DNA of 64,000 bases. Origin: Primulina eburnea (taxonomy: Eukaryota > Streptophyta > Magnoliopsida > Lamiales > Gesneriaceae). Below are positions 25,120 to 33,740 of the stretch, piece by piece. The translations under genes were made by a program, and so were the position numbers. The stretch spans positions 44,367,642-44,431,641 of the forward strand of contig NC_133101.1 of assembly GCF_022965805.1 (NCBI RefSeq), in the 5' to 3' direction. Below the pieces are notes generated by a model. It was not told the DNA's origin. It did not search any database and was given only the letters and a program-made list of their open reading frames with translations. The stretch's first letter is position 1. Every line of letters starts with the position of its first letter.

Positions 25120-27354
25120 ATGTACTATCAAAAATTGATTAATACATGATATAATAATTTGAGAATTTTAATTAATGAAATTTAATAGTCCTAAGAATAT
25201 TAAGATTAGGAATACTAGTAAAATAGAACTTGGATATTTTAAATAAATATATTATCAAAGGTAGATAACAAATAATATAACAATAATACGCAACACAAAA
25301 TCTACTCTCCTCACACGTCAAACTTCGAGCCATCACAAGCTTTTGAAATAAGATATTTCGGCCGTGTGTTTCTTCCACTGTGCCGCCTCGTTGCCGCCGT
25401 ACCGATTCCGATTTTTTGAAATTCGTGTGTCGTAGTCTCAACGCAGAAATTTTTGTGATTTCTAATACAATCCGAACAAGAAATAAAGTCTCCGATCGTC
25501 GACTAAATTTGACGATCAAATAGGGAGATCCGATCGAAGAGATATACAAAAAGGGTGGCCAACTCCGCTAATCCTCGGACTGGTTCGGTGTCCAGCGTAA
25601 TATACGTGAACATAATAATTCTAAATATCCTAAAGATGTCTAAATTGATACGACACTCAAAGAAAATTTCGAGCCTCGAAACTAAAATTTAAAACTTTCG
25701 CTGTGCTTAGGGTCATAGAATCAAAAAATATAAACAAAAAACACTACTTTTTGATTGTTCTACTCACTAAGAAAATTATTGCAGCCAACAACTAATCATC
25801 TCTTATTTACTTTCAATATAGATGACAATATTATTTTAAAAAAAAAACTCACAGTAAATCCATTTGTCATAATTAGGGCTGCAAACGAACCGAACATGTT
25901 CGCGAGTTTTTCGAGCCGGCTCGATAAATATTCGATTCGTATTCGAACTTATCGAATTTGAGCCGAACTCGAACGCGTTCGAACTTTTTTTCGAGCCGAA
26001 CTCGAGCCCAAATTATTTTGTTCGATAGCTCGCGAATAGTTCGCGAGCCTTAATATTTTATTAATATAATATAATTATATATATATATATATACATTTCG
26101 AATATTTCGAGCATTTCGAGCTTTCAAACCTTAATATCCGAGCAATAATTCGAATAATTCACGAATATATTCGAATATTTCGAGCCGAACTCGAACTTCA
26201 TTTCGAGCCGAGCTCGAGCCCAAATATTTGAAATTATCGAACTTCGAATCGAGCTCGAACTCGAATATACCTATTTCGAGCCGAATTCGAGCCTGACTTT
26301 TTTAGTATTATTCGGCTCGATTCGGTTCGTTTGCACCCCTAGTCATAATTCCCTTCATATTATTTTAGTTAAAACACTCTCGAGTTAAAATTTAAAAGGT
26401 ATAATATCAATCAGAAGATAATTTTAAAATAAAATTATAAAAACCCCTAAAAAATTATATATTATTGTGTTTTTTACTTGTTCGATAGTATTTTTAGGGA
26501 AAAAAAGATGGGAAAAAAGAAAACAGAAAAAAAAAAAAAACATATATACTTACCATGCCTGCAAGAGGAGAACCATACATAACAATATTGAGTCCAGAAG
26601 CCATGTAGCCAGTCGCATTAATCCTCATATCCCCATTCAACAGCAAATAGGTCACGCATAACACAGCTGCTAAAAATCCAACATTGAGAATCCCAAACAA
26701 AATTGCTGTTTTACCCTGTTCAAAAATAAAATTAACCATCGAAATAATTTTAATTTTTTTATAATAAATCATTATTATTGAAATGTGGTGTTTATTTTTA
26801 TTTATTAAAAAAATGATTACATAATTAACGCAACTATAATATTAAAGTCACTAACAATCACATACTTAATTTATCGAAATGTGGTATTTTTTTTAAAAAA
26901 AATAAATAAATAAAATAGATAGTATGGATAAAACATTGAATATATAATACTACTGACTACTGACTACTGACCTTTTGAAATGGAGGAGCACATAAAAGAA
27001 ACAAAAAGACATATACGGTCTCAACCACCACCCCGAAGCCATTAACGGTGGCCACAAGATAACTTCCAGGCTTTATGATTCCATAGTATGTCCAAAGAGA
27101 TGAATTCAACAGCGTGCAAATGTATGCAAGGCTCTCAAATTCCTCTGTTGATCTGTTCTTCACTATTCTCCAAAATGTCTTCCTGAAACAACATATCATC
27201 AATCCATCCTTAATTTTCACACACACCAACTACTACTTAAATCAAATTTGTATATATAATCATAAAAACTTGACTTACACTGGAGAAAGAAACATAAGAA
27301 CTGAGATTATATTCCCTGTAGCAAATTATTAATAAATGTTAAAATTAACACACA

Positions 27355-27390
<36 letters not shown>

Positions 27391-27455
27391 TTGGAGATCA
27401 TGTGTGTATATTTATATGTACCTATGACACCAACAATCAAAAGTAATTCCACCAT
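7765..27455 (-). CDS. SWEET bidirectional sugar transporter, exons 1-5 of 6 (interrupted by a giant intron)
   Basis: SWEETs are uniporters of sucrose, glucose or fructose with two three-helix MtN3 repeats joined by a linker helix. Spliced exons 27455-27422, 27315-27279, 27182-26972, 26715-26554 and 7884-7765 give one frame of 188 residues, starting [13 protein letters not shown]. Markers are [46 protein letters not shown] and [14 protein letters not shown]. Similarity is closest to clade IV (SWEET16/17-like, tonoplast), a judgement from memory. All introns have GT-AG ends and exon sizes fit the family. Odd points: intron 4 is 18,669 bp of transposons; the fourth membrane-hinge proline is replaced (Ala at residue 43); the last exon, with helix 7 and its conserved Val-Pro-Asn-Gly, is not found within 7764-5201 and may lie left of the window or be lost. 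Confidence 0.85.
7990..8210. repeat. possible MITE with long imperfect inverted ends
   Basis: The left end (AAATTTTAGTTTCAGTCCGC then a T-rich stretch) and the inverted right end (AAAATTTTAGGTTACATCCC then a T-rich stretch) mirror each other, around a core with 'gtgacggtgatg' and 'gctgatgtgacgctgacat'. The layout is that of a short inverted-repeat element in intron 4. No clear TSD was fixed. Confidence 0.35.
8657..8681. repeat. (TA)n microsatellite, left side of element K
   Basis: A pure AT dinucleotide run ending exactly where K's LTR starts. It was the insertion target and reappears on K's right side. Confidence 0.85.
9229..9238 (-). promoter_or_regulatory. TATA box in K LTR
   Basis: CTATAAATAG on the minus strand; the same box is in the other LTR at about 14683-14692. 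Confidence 0.6.
9296..9385. repeat. three consecutive perfect hairpins in K U3
   Basis: 9296-9315: 8-bp stem TCTTGGCC, loop ATTC. 9323-9344: 10-bp stem GGCGCCTCTT, 2-nt loop. 9354-9385: 14-bp stem GAATCACACGGCCA, loop AATA. All are perfect and lie 58-150 bp upstream of the TATA box on the coding strand. They are repeated unchanged at 14750-14839 in the second LTR. Confidence 0.9.
9669..10221 (-). other. 3' untranslated part of element K
   Basis: No coding sequence between the pol stop and the 3' LTR; it ends with a short purine tract next to the LTR. Confidence 0.6.
10222..14110 (-). CDS. copia Gag-Pol polyprotein of element K (one frameshift near the N-terminus)
   Basis: The continuous frame (start at 14070) has 1282 residues, which would be cut into Gag, protease, integrase and reverse transcriptase/RNase H. 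In order: Gag with zinc knuckle [14 protein letters not shown] (residues 235-248); protease DTGA (295-298); pre-integrase LWHDRLGH (428-435); integrase with HTD (488-490), SDRGGEY (552-558) and GVAERKNR (585-592), giving the D-D-E triad; RT with [11 protein letters not shown] (880-890) and YVDD (967-970); RNase H with SDANW and STSGYVF (about 1129-1148). The better start is the ATG at 14110. Its frame joins the long one across a T7 run (A7 on the coding strand, 14013-14019) that is one base too long, so about 32 N-terminal codons are out of frame. Otherwise no stop or missing catalytic motif is seen. The copia lineage is not certain. Confidence 0.93.
14136..15120 (-). repeat. 5' LTR of element K
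   Basis: 985 bp and seemingly identical to the 3' LTR except for one shorter AT run. The sequence between it and gag (14111-14135) does not resemble the Met-tRNA primer site used by the other elements here. Confidence 0.9.
15121..15183. repeat. (TA)n microsatellite, right side of element K
   Basis: About 31 TA units directly after K's LTR; the continuation of the run at 8657-8681. Confidence 0.9.
15205..15611 (+). repeat. two diverged tandem units of native intron 4 sequence
   Basis: Units near 15205-15330 and 15408-15611 share 'ggtaacggt...aactcaaat.ttttaaa', 'aaacatcat.gtttgattgc.ctac' and 'attattgta.ccaac'. A third related unit (25742-25873) lies on the far side of element B, so the intron carried a row of such units before B inserted. 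Confidence 0.6.
15640..16890 (+). repeat. 5' LTR of element B (5'-truncated)
   Basis: Aligns throughout with 24530-25736 of the 3' LTR (TGGCTAATTAGG start, 'actccgctaatc' and the CA end TACATCAACA). The TATAAAAG at 15833-15840 is the likely TATA box. Its left edge abuts an A9 run, where the LTR's real start (TGTTAGAG) is missing. Confidence 0.8.
16892..16902 (+). other. primer binding site of element B
   Basis: TGGTATCAGAG directly after the LTR end, complementary to initiator Met tRNA. Confidence 0.8.
16903..18600 (+). other. long leader of element B with repeated CATATTATTGGGG motifs
   Basis: A 1.7 kb non-coding leader between the primer site and gag. It holds three related motifs around 18143-18160, 18233-18251 and 18401-18420 (CTCATATTATTGGGG and variants). 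The leader of element E carries four such motifs. Confidence 0.6.
18601..19460 (+). pseudogene. copia gag of element B, broken
   Basis: A translation with [20 protein letters not shown] (about 18658-18717) matches the copia Gag (UBN2-type) start and the Gag of element E ([20 protein letters not shown]). Stops interrupt it after VKLEN (18802) and near 18930. Further pieces ([19 protein letters not shown]) lie in another frame. A Gag shell is not expected from this copy. Confidence 0.8.
19600..19999 (+). pseudogene. pre-integrase remnant of element B
   Basis: A block reading like [14 protein letters not shown], a duplicated [13 protein letters not shown] stretch (about 19740-19880) and the AHL(W)YAKL(G)HI signature with both Trp and Gly codons mutated to TGA. 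It ends where the inserted LTR begins near 20000. Confidence 0.6.
20000..21817 (+). mobile_element. 5'-truncated solo LTR of family H inside element B
   Basis: Matches the solo LTR at 59456-61469 in order: AACTGA-rich part, 'agtctttgacaca.agacgttaaa', 'cttctagtggatcctaccc' and 'gaacacgagctattgcagctcattg', ending at CA 21817. The first 100-170 bp of the family LTR are missing, so no TSD could be fixed. It splits the pre-integrase from the integrase of B (which resumes with 'gtgactactcgaggtat'). Confidence 0.75.
20301..20888 (-). mobile_element. TRIM copy 2
   Basis: LTRs at 20301-20483 and 20706-20888 (183 bp each) flank about 220 bp. Primer site complement TGATATCATTC lies at 20695-20705, and a purine tract follows 20483 (complement of CACCCCTCCTTCC). 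The internal part has tandem 'ggttcaagaggtggctccca' units. Just left of the outer LTR is TGATACCATTC (20290-20300), a second copy of the primer-site complement, which suggests a former tandem or recombined TRIM. Confidence 0.8.
21818..23560 (+). pseudogene. integrase-RT remnant of element B, RNase H deleted
   Basis: The integrase resumes with a [12 protein letters not shown] block, then [24 protein letters not shown] (about 22029-22080). The integrase C-terminus follows in one frame ([20 protein letters not shown]). RT pieces include [11 protein letters not shown] (about 23154-23186) and VLGIK. After MSRIPYGS (about 23450) the text jumps to VDPLTKDPT, so most of RNase H is deleted. Many stops and frame changes are present. 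Confidence 0.8.
23584..23598 (+). other. polypurine tract of element B
   Basis: A GACAAGTGAGAGAT-type tract directly before the LTR start TGTTAGAG; the related elements have CAAGTGGGAGAT here. Confidence 0.6.
23599..25736 (+). repeat. 3' LTR of element B
   Basis: 2138 bp from TGTTAGAGTGTAG to ATAAACA. The first half shares order and wording with the E-family LTRs (TTAATAATATTTTAAGATTTT, TTCCTAGTTGAATCAG, TCGTTTACCGACTC). The second half matches the 5' LTR of B. It contains a long (TA)n run (about 25063-25113). Confidence 0.8.
25742..25873 (+). repeat. third tandem unit of native intron sequence
   Basis: Resumes the intron right of element B and repeats 15480-15611 ('gattg..ctactcac', 'gcagccaacaa', 'ctcacagtaaatccattt', 'gtcataat'). 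It ends at the hAT MITE, whose 8-bp TSD is taken from its last bases. Confidence 0.6.
25874..26341. mobile_element. hAT-type MITE
   Basis: 468 bp with inverted ends TAGGGCTGCAAACGAACC and (from the right) TAGGGGTGCAAACGAACC, flanked by a perfect 8-bp TSD GTCATAAT (25866-25873 and 26342-26349). Ends beginning TAGGG with 8-bp duplications point to the hAT superfamily. No transposase is encoded. The body is packed with TTCGAGC/GCTCGAA words, so it can fold extensively. It lies in SWEET intron 4, about 200 bp from exon 4. Confidence 0.88.
26554..26715 (-). CDS. SWEET exon 4
   Basis: 162 bp (54 codons) after acceptor GAACAG, encoding the linker helix and helix 5: [19 protein letters not shown] and [14 protein letters not shown]. 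The donor is GTAAGT at 26553, where the 18.7 kb intron 4 begins. Confidence 0.9.
26972..27182 (-). CDS. SWEET exon 3
   Basis: 211 bp encoding residues 25-94: the rest of the first MtN3 repeat with [32 protein letters not shown] and [15 protein letters not shown]. Codon 43 (27127-27125, GCA) encodes Ala where the family has a conserved Pro in helix 2. Donor GTCAGT; intron 3 is 256 bp. Confidence 0.9.
27279..27315 (-). CDS. SWEET exon 2
   Basis: 37 bp between acceptor CTACAG and donor GTAAGT, encoding [11 protein letters not shown] and the start of Val24. The tiny 37-bp second exon is characteristic of SWEET genes. Intron 2 is 96 bp. Confidence 0.85.
27422..27455 (-). CDS. SWEET exon 1
   Basis: 34 bp encoding [11 protein letters not shown] plus one base of Gly12. 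The ATG (27455-27453) is preceded by a pyrimidine-rich leader and followed by donor GTACAT. Intron 1 is 106 bp and holds an (AT)n run. Confidence 0.85.
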
Positions 27456-27537
27456 TTTTGGCCTAACCAAAAGAAAGGAGAGAAGAAAAACGATCGAATG
27501 TTGATATTTTGTATAGAATCGAAGTTTTGGCTATGTA

Positions 27538-27545
27538 TATTTATA
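27538..27545 (-). promoter_or_regulatory. TATA box of the SWEET gene
   Basis: TATAAATA on the minus strand, 83-90 bp before the ATG, followed by a pyrimidine-rich leader. Only about 385 bp (27456-27840) separate the ATG from LTR sequence of element G, so the native proximal promoter is short. Confidence 0.55.
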
Positions 27546-27840
27546 TTGAATCCCGACCGACAAAAATAAAAAAACCAAGTGTTGATTTCTGTTGTTGGTT
27601 ATGTTTTTGAGAACATAAGTCGTGATTAAAAGTGGTTGTAGAAACGTGAATAAATTAAAGGAGGAAAAGTTTTTGTTTTTATTTATTTATTTATTTGTTT
27701 GTTTATTTTATATATACTATGCTTCACGTGTGATTCGTATCTACACATTAAATTTTAATACAGTTATTTTAAGTACATATACTAAATTTGGTTACCAAAT
27801 GATTGTATTTGAACAATTTGTTCCTTTCAAATGTTAATGT

Positions 27841-28866
27841 TGTTGTAGTACCTTTTTTCTCGCACCTAAAATACAGAGGAAATTAAAAAAAATTCAGTTT
27901 TTATGTTCGAAACATTCATTGGACATTATATGATTTAAAAATTATCATGATGTTTATATTTGTTTATATTTCGTTATTTAACGTTGGATACCAAACCAAT
28001 CCGAGATTAGCGGAGTTAGTCTTTTTTGTAAATCCCTACGAACGAATCTCTCTTCTTTGATCGCCCAATCAAGTCCATGATTGGAGACTGAATTTCCTCG
28101 CTTACAACGCATTAGAGATCAAAAAAAAACTTTGGATCGAGACTGAATCGCGAAATTTTTTTGTGAAATTATAGGTGGCTGAAATTTTCCTTATGATGGA
28201 GAGGGATGACAAAATTTTCTGAATCAAAATCTGGGTGTGAAAACTTGTCTTGTTTTAGTTAACCCTTAATGAAATATTTATAAGGTTTGATTCTTGATTA
28301 TATCAGTAATCTCGCTCATATTAAGATTCATAATCTTAATCCCATTAGGATTCATATTTCAGTAATTAATTAGTATTTTCCTGTTGTATATATCTCTATA
28401 TACATTTTTATATTAATACATCTATATATACACATACACATATATACATGTATAGAGATATATGTAAAATTAAATAATCATTATTCAATTTATTAATCAA
28501 TTGTTAATTAATTAATCAATTCTACATTCCTCTGGAACATTTCACGAGAATCTTGTACATATAGTAGTCACTACTACTACTAACATTATATTTAGTTAGT
28601 AGATTCTAAATCCACTAAATAATTGTGAATTCATTACAATCTCGATCGACGATTAGATAACGTCGATATACCAAGGTTACAAACCTTGTTCAAATAATGA
28701 AAATTTCGAATATCAAGATTTCCATTGATTCATTTTTGGCAGCTACCAGTTTGGTGAACTATTTCATCAAAATAGGCAGTTACACTCTCCTCACTTAATT
28801 AACAATTAAGCTAACTTACACATCATTCATCATATATAATCAACTTATGAACTCTTTTAAAAGAAA
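27841..28866 (-). repeat. element G LTR, part 1 (3' LTR distal half)
   Basis: On the minus strand this matches the 3' half of the B-family LTR: 'ctccgctaatctcgga', 'agtagtgactactatat', GGAGAGTGTAACTGCC, and an end reading GGTACTACAACA against GGTACATCAACA in B. It ends at 28866 where gypsy F starts, and continues at 59415 and 61475. It stands directly upstream of the SWEET gene in the same orientation. Confidence 0.75.
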
Positions 28867-29400
28867 TGAAACATCTACTACTTAAAATACTACTAGATTT
28901 TTTTAAAAAAAGACTCATTTCAAAAATTTACATCTTTAAGCATGCATGCGATAAAAGATGAAAATTTCATATTTTAAGAATAAAATTATTCAACTTTCAG
29001 TAAAAACACTGCAGTTAAAAATATGACGAATGTCAAACCCTAGACTGTCGAGCAAAATAATTCACAAGCAAAGCATGCAAAAATCTTAACAACCAACAAC
29101 ATATAAAACGAAAGCGTATAAAAATATCCAATTCACTCCTATCTCATAAACATGATGTGCGGAAAATACGGTCCTCGGGTTTGCAAGCGTACTTACAAAT
29201 ATGCCTACTCAATCTTCGGCACCTCCAATTTCATGATCAATATATATACATGCATCATTCACACCTAGTGAGTCTAAAGACTCAACATATCGTAACATTA
29301 TAACGAGTACATAGACATAACATGCAATAGTGAAAAATACTGTAACCAACATACATTTCATGATCTTAAAAGCTTAAACGTATACGTAACAAGGCATAAC
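28867..29400 (-). repeat. F 3' LTR, part 1
   Basis: Matches 55020-55299 plus 57083-57330 of the 5' LTR (ACATCTACTACTTAAAATAC, 'caccaccaacaacatataaaacg'-type text, 'gcggaaaatacggtcctcggg'). It is interrupted at 29400 by element E and resumes at 53020. Confidence 0.8.
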
Positions 29401-31532
29401 TGAAAGGGATCGGTTACGGTGACCGGAAGCGCAACGGAAGTTTAAAAAATCAAATTTTTCATCAAGAAATTCGGCCACCTCATGATATTGTGTAGCAAAT
29501 ACAATAAAACACAAAAATGACATTCATAGCGTGTTTAGAATTGTACCTATCAATCACAAAGATTGATGTATGGCTCCAACTAAGGTATAAACACCTTAGC
29601 TCTTCAATGGTAGAAACTATCTTCAAGCTTCTTTTGAGCACTCCTTGCTCAACTATTATACCCACCACCAACTAGGTAGATCCCCTTCTTAATTTGCACT
29701 AGAAAACTAAGAGGATTTTTCAAGGAGAAGAATATTTCTTCCTCAACACTTGAAGAAGAAATTGAGAGAAAAACTTGGAGAGAAATTTCATGAATATTTC
29801 GGCCATGGTAGTGTGAATTAGGGGGAAGGGAGACTTGTCTTGGTCTTGCAAAAAGCAAAAGTAAAAGTAGCATGCCAAGCCTTGATATTTGAAAAAGTTG
29901 TCTCCAACCCTTCACCTCCCATGCATGCATATATTATATGGTTTTTAACAAATTAAAAACCCATGGACTTAATTTAATTATCTCTAACATTTTGAGACTA
30001 ATTAAACATTACTTGAATTTACTCAAGTCCACTAGTTAAATAATTTATTTAAATTGAGCTCTACAAGACTCAATATAATTTAGTTAATTCAACACTTGAA
30101 TTAATTTAATTATTTGGACTCTACTAGGTCCACTAGTGTTTAATTAATTCAACACTTGAATTAATTTAATTTAGTCCATAATAATGTTTATGAAAATCAC
30201 AATTTTCAAATACATTATTCACTTGGCCAACTTTTAATTTAGGAACACATTCATAAATTAAAATTTACATTTCTCTCATAGAAGTCATACTTCTATTTTT
30301 CTTTACGCTTATAAACTCATTTATAAGCCGTTCAATCAACACATTGAACTATTTTCTCCTTTATAGAAGTCATAATTCTAATTTTTCTTTACGCTTATAA
30401 ACTCCTTTATAAGCCGTTCAACACATTGAACTATTTCTCTTCTCAACGGGATCTAGAAAGCTAGTACTTGTGTGGCCCTCAATGGTTCATTGATACAACT
30501 AGCCGTGGGTTCACATCTCCATGTGATTCGGACTAAACATGTCCTTATATGAGCATACCCCAATTGCTCCATTCTTACTTATCAACTCCTTGATAACAAG
30601 AATGTCAGAACTCAAGTCTGATATTACCCAACCAACTAAGTTAAATGCCTAGCAGCATCGCTTACATGATTCCCTAGGTATCAAATGATAGTGCCTGCAA
30701 GAACCATTCACACAGTCCCTTCAACTCATATATACCGACTGATTCGACAACCATTAGTATATCGAGAGTTGTCAATGAATCGATACTATGTGTCATGTCG
30801 TAGTTGCATTGATGGTGTAATCTATGAAACCCCTTTCATAATACCACCATATTCTGATCAGAGATTTCAACTTACATACACATGAGAACACATAGGATAT
30901 CCATACCCTAAGGATAAGCGGTGAATCCCCGACTACAATGCATCGACTCCTATATGTTTCAACAAAACACCCAACCATACCACCTGATGACCCCTTGAGA
31001 GTCGGTAAACAAGTCAAAGTGTAATTCTAGCACATTGAGTCTCAATGTTGTCCCGGGTCATAAGGACTAATGGTGTACAACCATAAACTAGGACTTTTCC
31101 ACTCGATAAGTGAGAACCACTTGGAAAGTCCTTTATGGAGGGTTGTTCAGTGCACTCTACCAGGAGCACCTATCTGCATGCTTGGACATCACAATGTCCC
31201 GTACCAATGAAACATGGTACTCACATCGCAGATACTAGTCTCAAACTCGAGCGGCCTATATCCTTCTTAGCGGCAGGCTGAATCGACTAGGAACTGTTTA
31301 GAATATACAGTATTCCAAATATGAGTTTCATGATACTCATCATATGAGCATCTCATATTCTTTCTACTATTTGTATATTCAAGGGCATTATCTATGCAAC
31401 TAGCATGGGTATACAGATAAAGATTTGCCAAAACAATAATTTCAAATATTATTAAAATAAAGATTGCTTATACATAGAGTTTCATTGTGAACACTCGGCC
31501 AACACTTGGTTCGACGGGCACCTACTCTAACA
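29401..31532 (-). repeat. 3' LTR of element E
   Basis: 2132 bp; on the minus strand TGTTAGAGTAGGTGCCCG...GATCCCTTTCA. It matches 49007-51141 and the two halves of the 5' LTR closely. The purine tract AAGTGGGAGAT (complement of 31533-31543) precedes it. Confidence 0.9.
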
Positions 31533-31544
31533 ATCTCCCACTTG

Positions 31545-33520
31545 CACTAGAGCCAACTACCCATATGCTTCAAACCCATTGATTCGCGACGCATCTCGAA
31601 TAATGGTCCAGGTAAAGGCTTAGCTAGTGGATCAACAACATTATCTGCGAAGCCGACTATGTCAAAAGACACTTCTTCCTCTTTCCACAATCTCTCCGAG
31701 GATGTGGTACTTTCTCAATATATGTTTGGACTTCTGATGAGACCTGGGCTCCTTTGCTTGAGCTATAGCTCCCGTGTTGTCACACAACACCGGGACAGGA
31801 GCAACTCCATTAGGAATGACGTCCAACTCTTAGACGAAATTCCTTATCCAAACAGCCTCTCTTGCTGCATCTGATGCAGCAATGTATTCGGCCTCTGTGC
31901 TGGAATCCGCAGTATTGTCTTGCTTGGAACTCTTCCAAGAGACAGCAGCACCATTGAGCATGAATACAAACCCAGAGGTTGACTTCGAGTCATCGATATC
32001 GCTTTGGAAGATAGAGTTGGTATAGCCTTCCAATTTCAGTTCTCCACCCCATAGACCAAGAACAATTTATTGGTCCTTCTCAACTACTTGATGATGTCTT
32101 TCACAGCTTTCCAGTGTGGAAGACTAGGGTTCGATTGATATCTACTCACTACACTTAGTGCGAAAGCCACGTCAGGACGTGTAGATATCATCCCATACAT
32201 GATGCTGCCAATCGCAGATGCATAAGGAATGCTTGTCATCGCCGCTATCTCTGCATCAGTCTTGCGAGACATAGACTTGGATAGGGACATGCCATGACAC
32301 ATCGGTAGATGTCCTCTCTTGGACTCATCCATCGAGAACCGCTTCACGATGGTATCAATGTTTGTGGACTCGGTGAGACCAAGCAATCTTCTTGATCTAT
32401 CTCTATAGATCTGTATTCCCAATACAAAAGATGCTTCACCCAAGTCCTGAATCAAGAACTCACTTGCTAACCATATTTTAGTTGATTGCAACATTCCTAC
32501 ATCATTCCCAATGATTAGAATGTCATCAACATAAAACACCAGGAATGTCACAACACTCCCACTGACCTTCTTATACACACAGGGTTCCTCAGGATTCTTA
32601 TCAAAACCAAACTATTTGATTGTACTGTCGAATCTGAGGTTCCAACTCATAGATGACTGTTTTAGACCATAAATAGATCTTTGAAGTTTGCATACCATAT
32701 GCTCACTTCCGATAGATGTAAATCCTTCGGGTTGAGCCATGTAAATCTCTTCCTTAATATCCCCATTAAGAAATGCTGTCTTTACATCCATCTGCCATAT
32801 CTCATAGTCATACCATGCAACTATGGCTAGCAAAATCCTTATGGACTTGAAAATTGCAACTGGAGAAAAGGTTTCCTCAAAGTCAACTCCTTGTCTTTGT
32901 GTATATCCTTTTTGCCACCAATCGCGCCTTGAAGGTCAATACCTTCCTATCCGCCCCAAGTTTCCTCTTGTAAATCCATTTACACCCAATGGGAACAATT
33001 CCCTCAGGTGGATCCACGAGATTCCACACTTGGTTCGAATGCATGGAATTCATCTCAGATTCCATCGCTTCAAGCCACTTGGATGAATCGGCATTAGATA
33101 ACGCTTCCTTGAAGGTCCCTGGATCACATCCATGGATAGGCTCATCATGACCCTCTTCCAGAAGCAGACCATACCTCATAGGTGGTCTCGAGACTCTCTC
33201 GGATCTTCTAGGAGCTTGTATCTTCTCTATTGGCTCTTCGGGTGTGGGTTCTACAATTGTGGGTGTCTCTCGAACCTCTTCGAGTTCTATCATCTCGCCT
33301 TTTCTATCTAATAGAAATTCCCTTTCCAAAAAGGTTGCATTTCTAGAAACAAACACCTTTGTTTCTTGGGGATGATAGAAATAAAATCCAACAGAATTCC
33401 TTGGATATCCCACAAAGTAACATAAAATGGATCGACTATCCAATTTATCTCCCACTACCTGCTTCACATAAGCAGGGCTCCCCATATTCTAATATAAGAA
33501 TATTTGGGAGGCTTACCCAT
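31545..33520 (-). pseudogene. RT-RNase H and integrase C-terminus of element E, broken
   Basis: Minus-strand pieces in order: integrase C-terminal part (GSPAYVKQVVGDKLDSRSILC), basic linker, RT start (PIGCKWIYKRKLGADRKV), then in shifted frames [51 protein letters not shown] and RNase H ([38 protein letters not shown]). Frame changes near 32900, 32610 and 32080, and an early end at 31830, inactivate it. RT motifs themselves are well preserved. Confidence 0.85.
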
Positions 33521-33740
33521 CCATATCTCATATGATGTCTGCCTTTAAATGGACATTTAGTGGAATATCTTTCAATTTTAAGTTATAGAGATCGTTTTCA
33601 AGTTTTCCAGTACCAATTAAACATTCATTCTTGTAAATGTTGCAAAAACCTTTGCTAAATAAACAAGAATATCCATCTTTATCAACATAGAAATGGAAAC
33701 AATGTTTTTCACCAAATCCGGTACAAACAAAACATCTCAT
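33521..33740 (-). pseudogene. pre-integrase remnant fused to integrase C-terminus (core deleted)
   Basis: Minus strand: HCFHFYVDKDGYSCLFS and GKLENDLYNLKLKDIPLNV are the pre-integrase block. The next recognisable text (YEIWMGKPPKYS-like, about 33485-33527) is already the integrase C-terminal part. The zinc-binding and D-D-E core is therefore missing at a junction near 33528. Confidence 0.75.

Larger units (their letters stand above)
15640..25736 (+). mobile_element. Ty1/copia retrotransposon B, degraded and nested
   Basis: 5' LTR remnant (15640-16890), Met-tRNA primer site (16892-16902), long leader, gag, pre-integrase, integrase, RT and pol end remnants, purine tract and full 3' LTR (23599-25736). 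The 5' LTR lacks its first 930 bp compared with the 3' LTR. It sits in SWEET intron 4, opposite to the gene. It was itself hit by a solo LTR (about 20000-21817) that contains a TRIM (20301-20888). Element G on the right belongs to the same family. Confidence 0.85.

Noticed and set aside
15635..25741. AAAAA as the TSD of element B
   Set aside because: The left LTR lacks its first 930 bp, so the left flank is a deletion joint in an A9 run and the match is probably chance.
30685..30885. Frames repeated at 30685, 50276 and 52151 (MIVPARTIQ-type) as a gene family
   Set aside because: They recur because the three E-family LTRs repeat the same DNA; no domain is seen.
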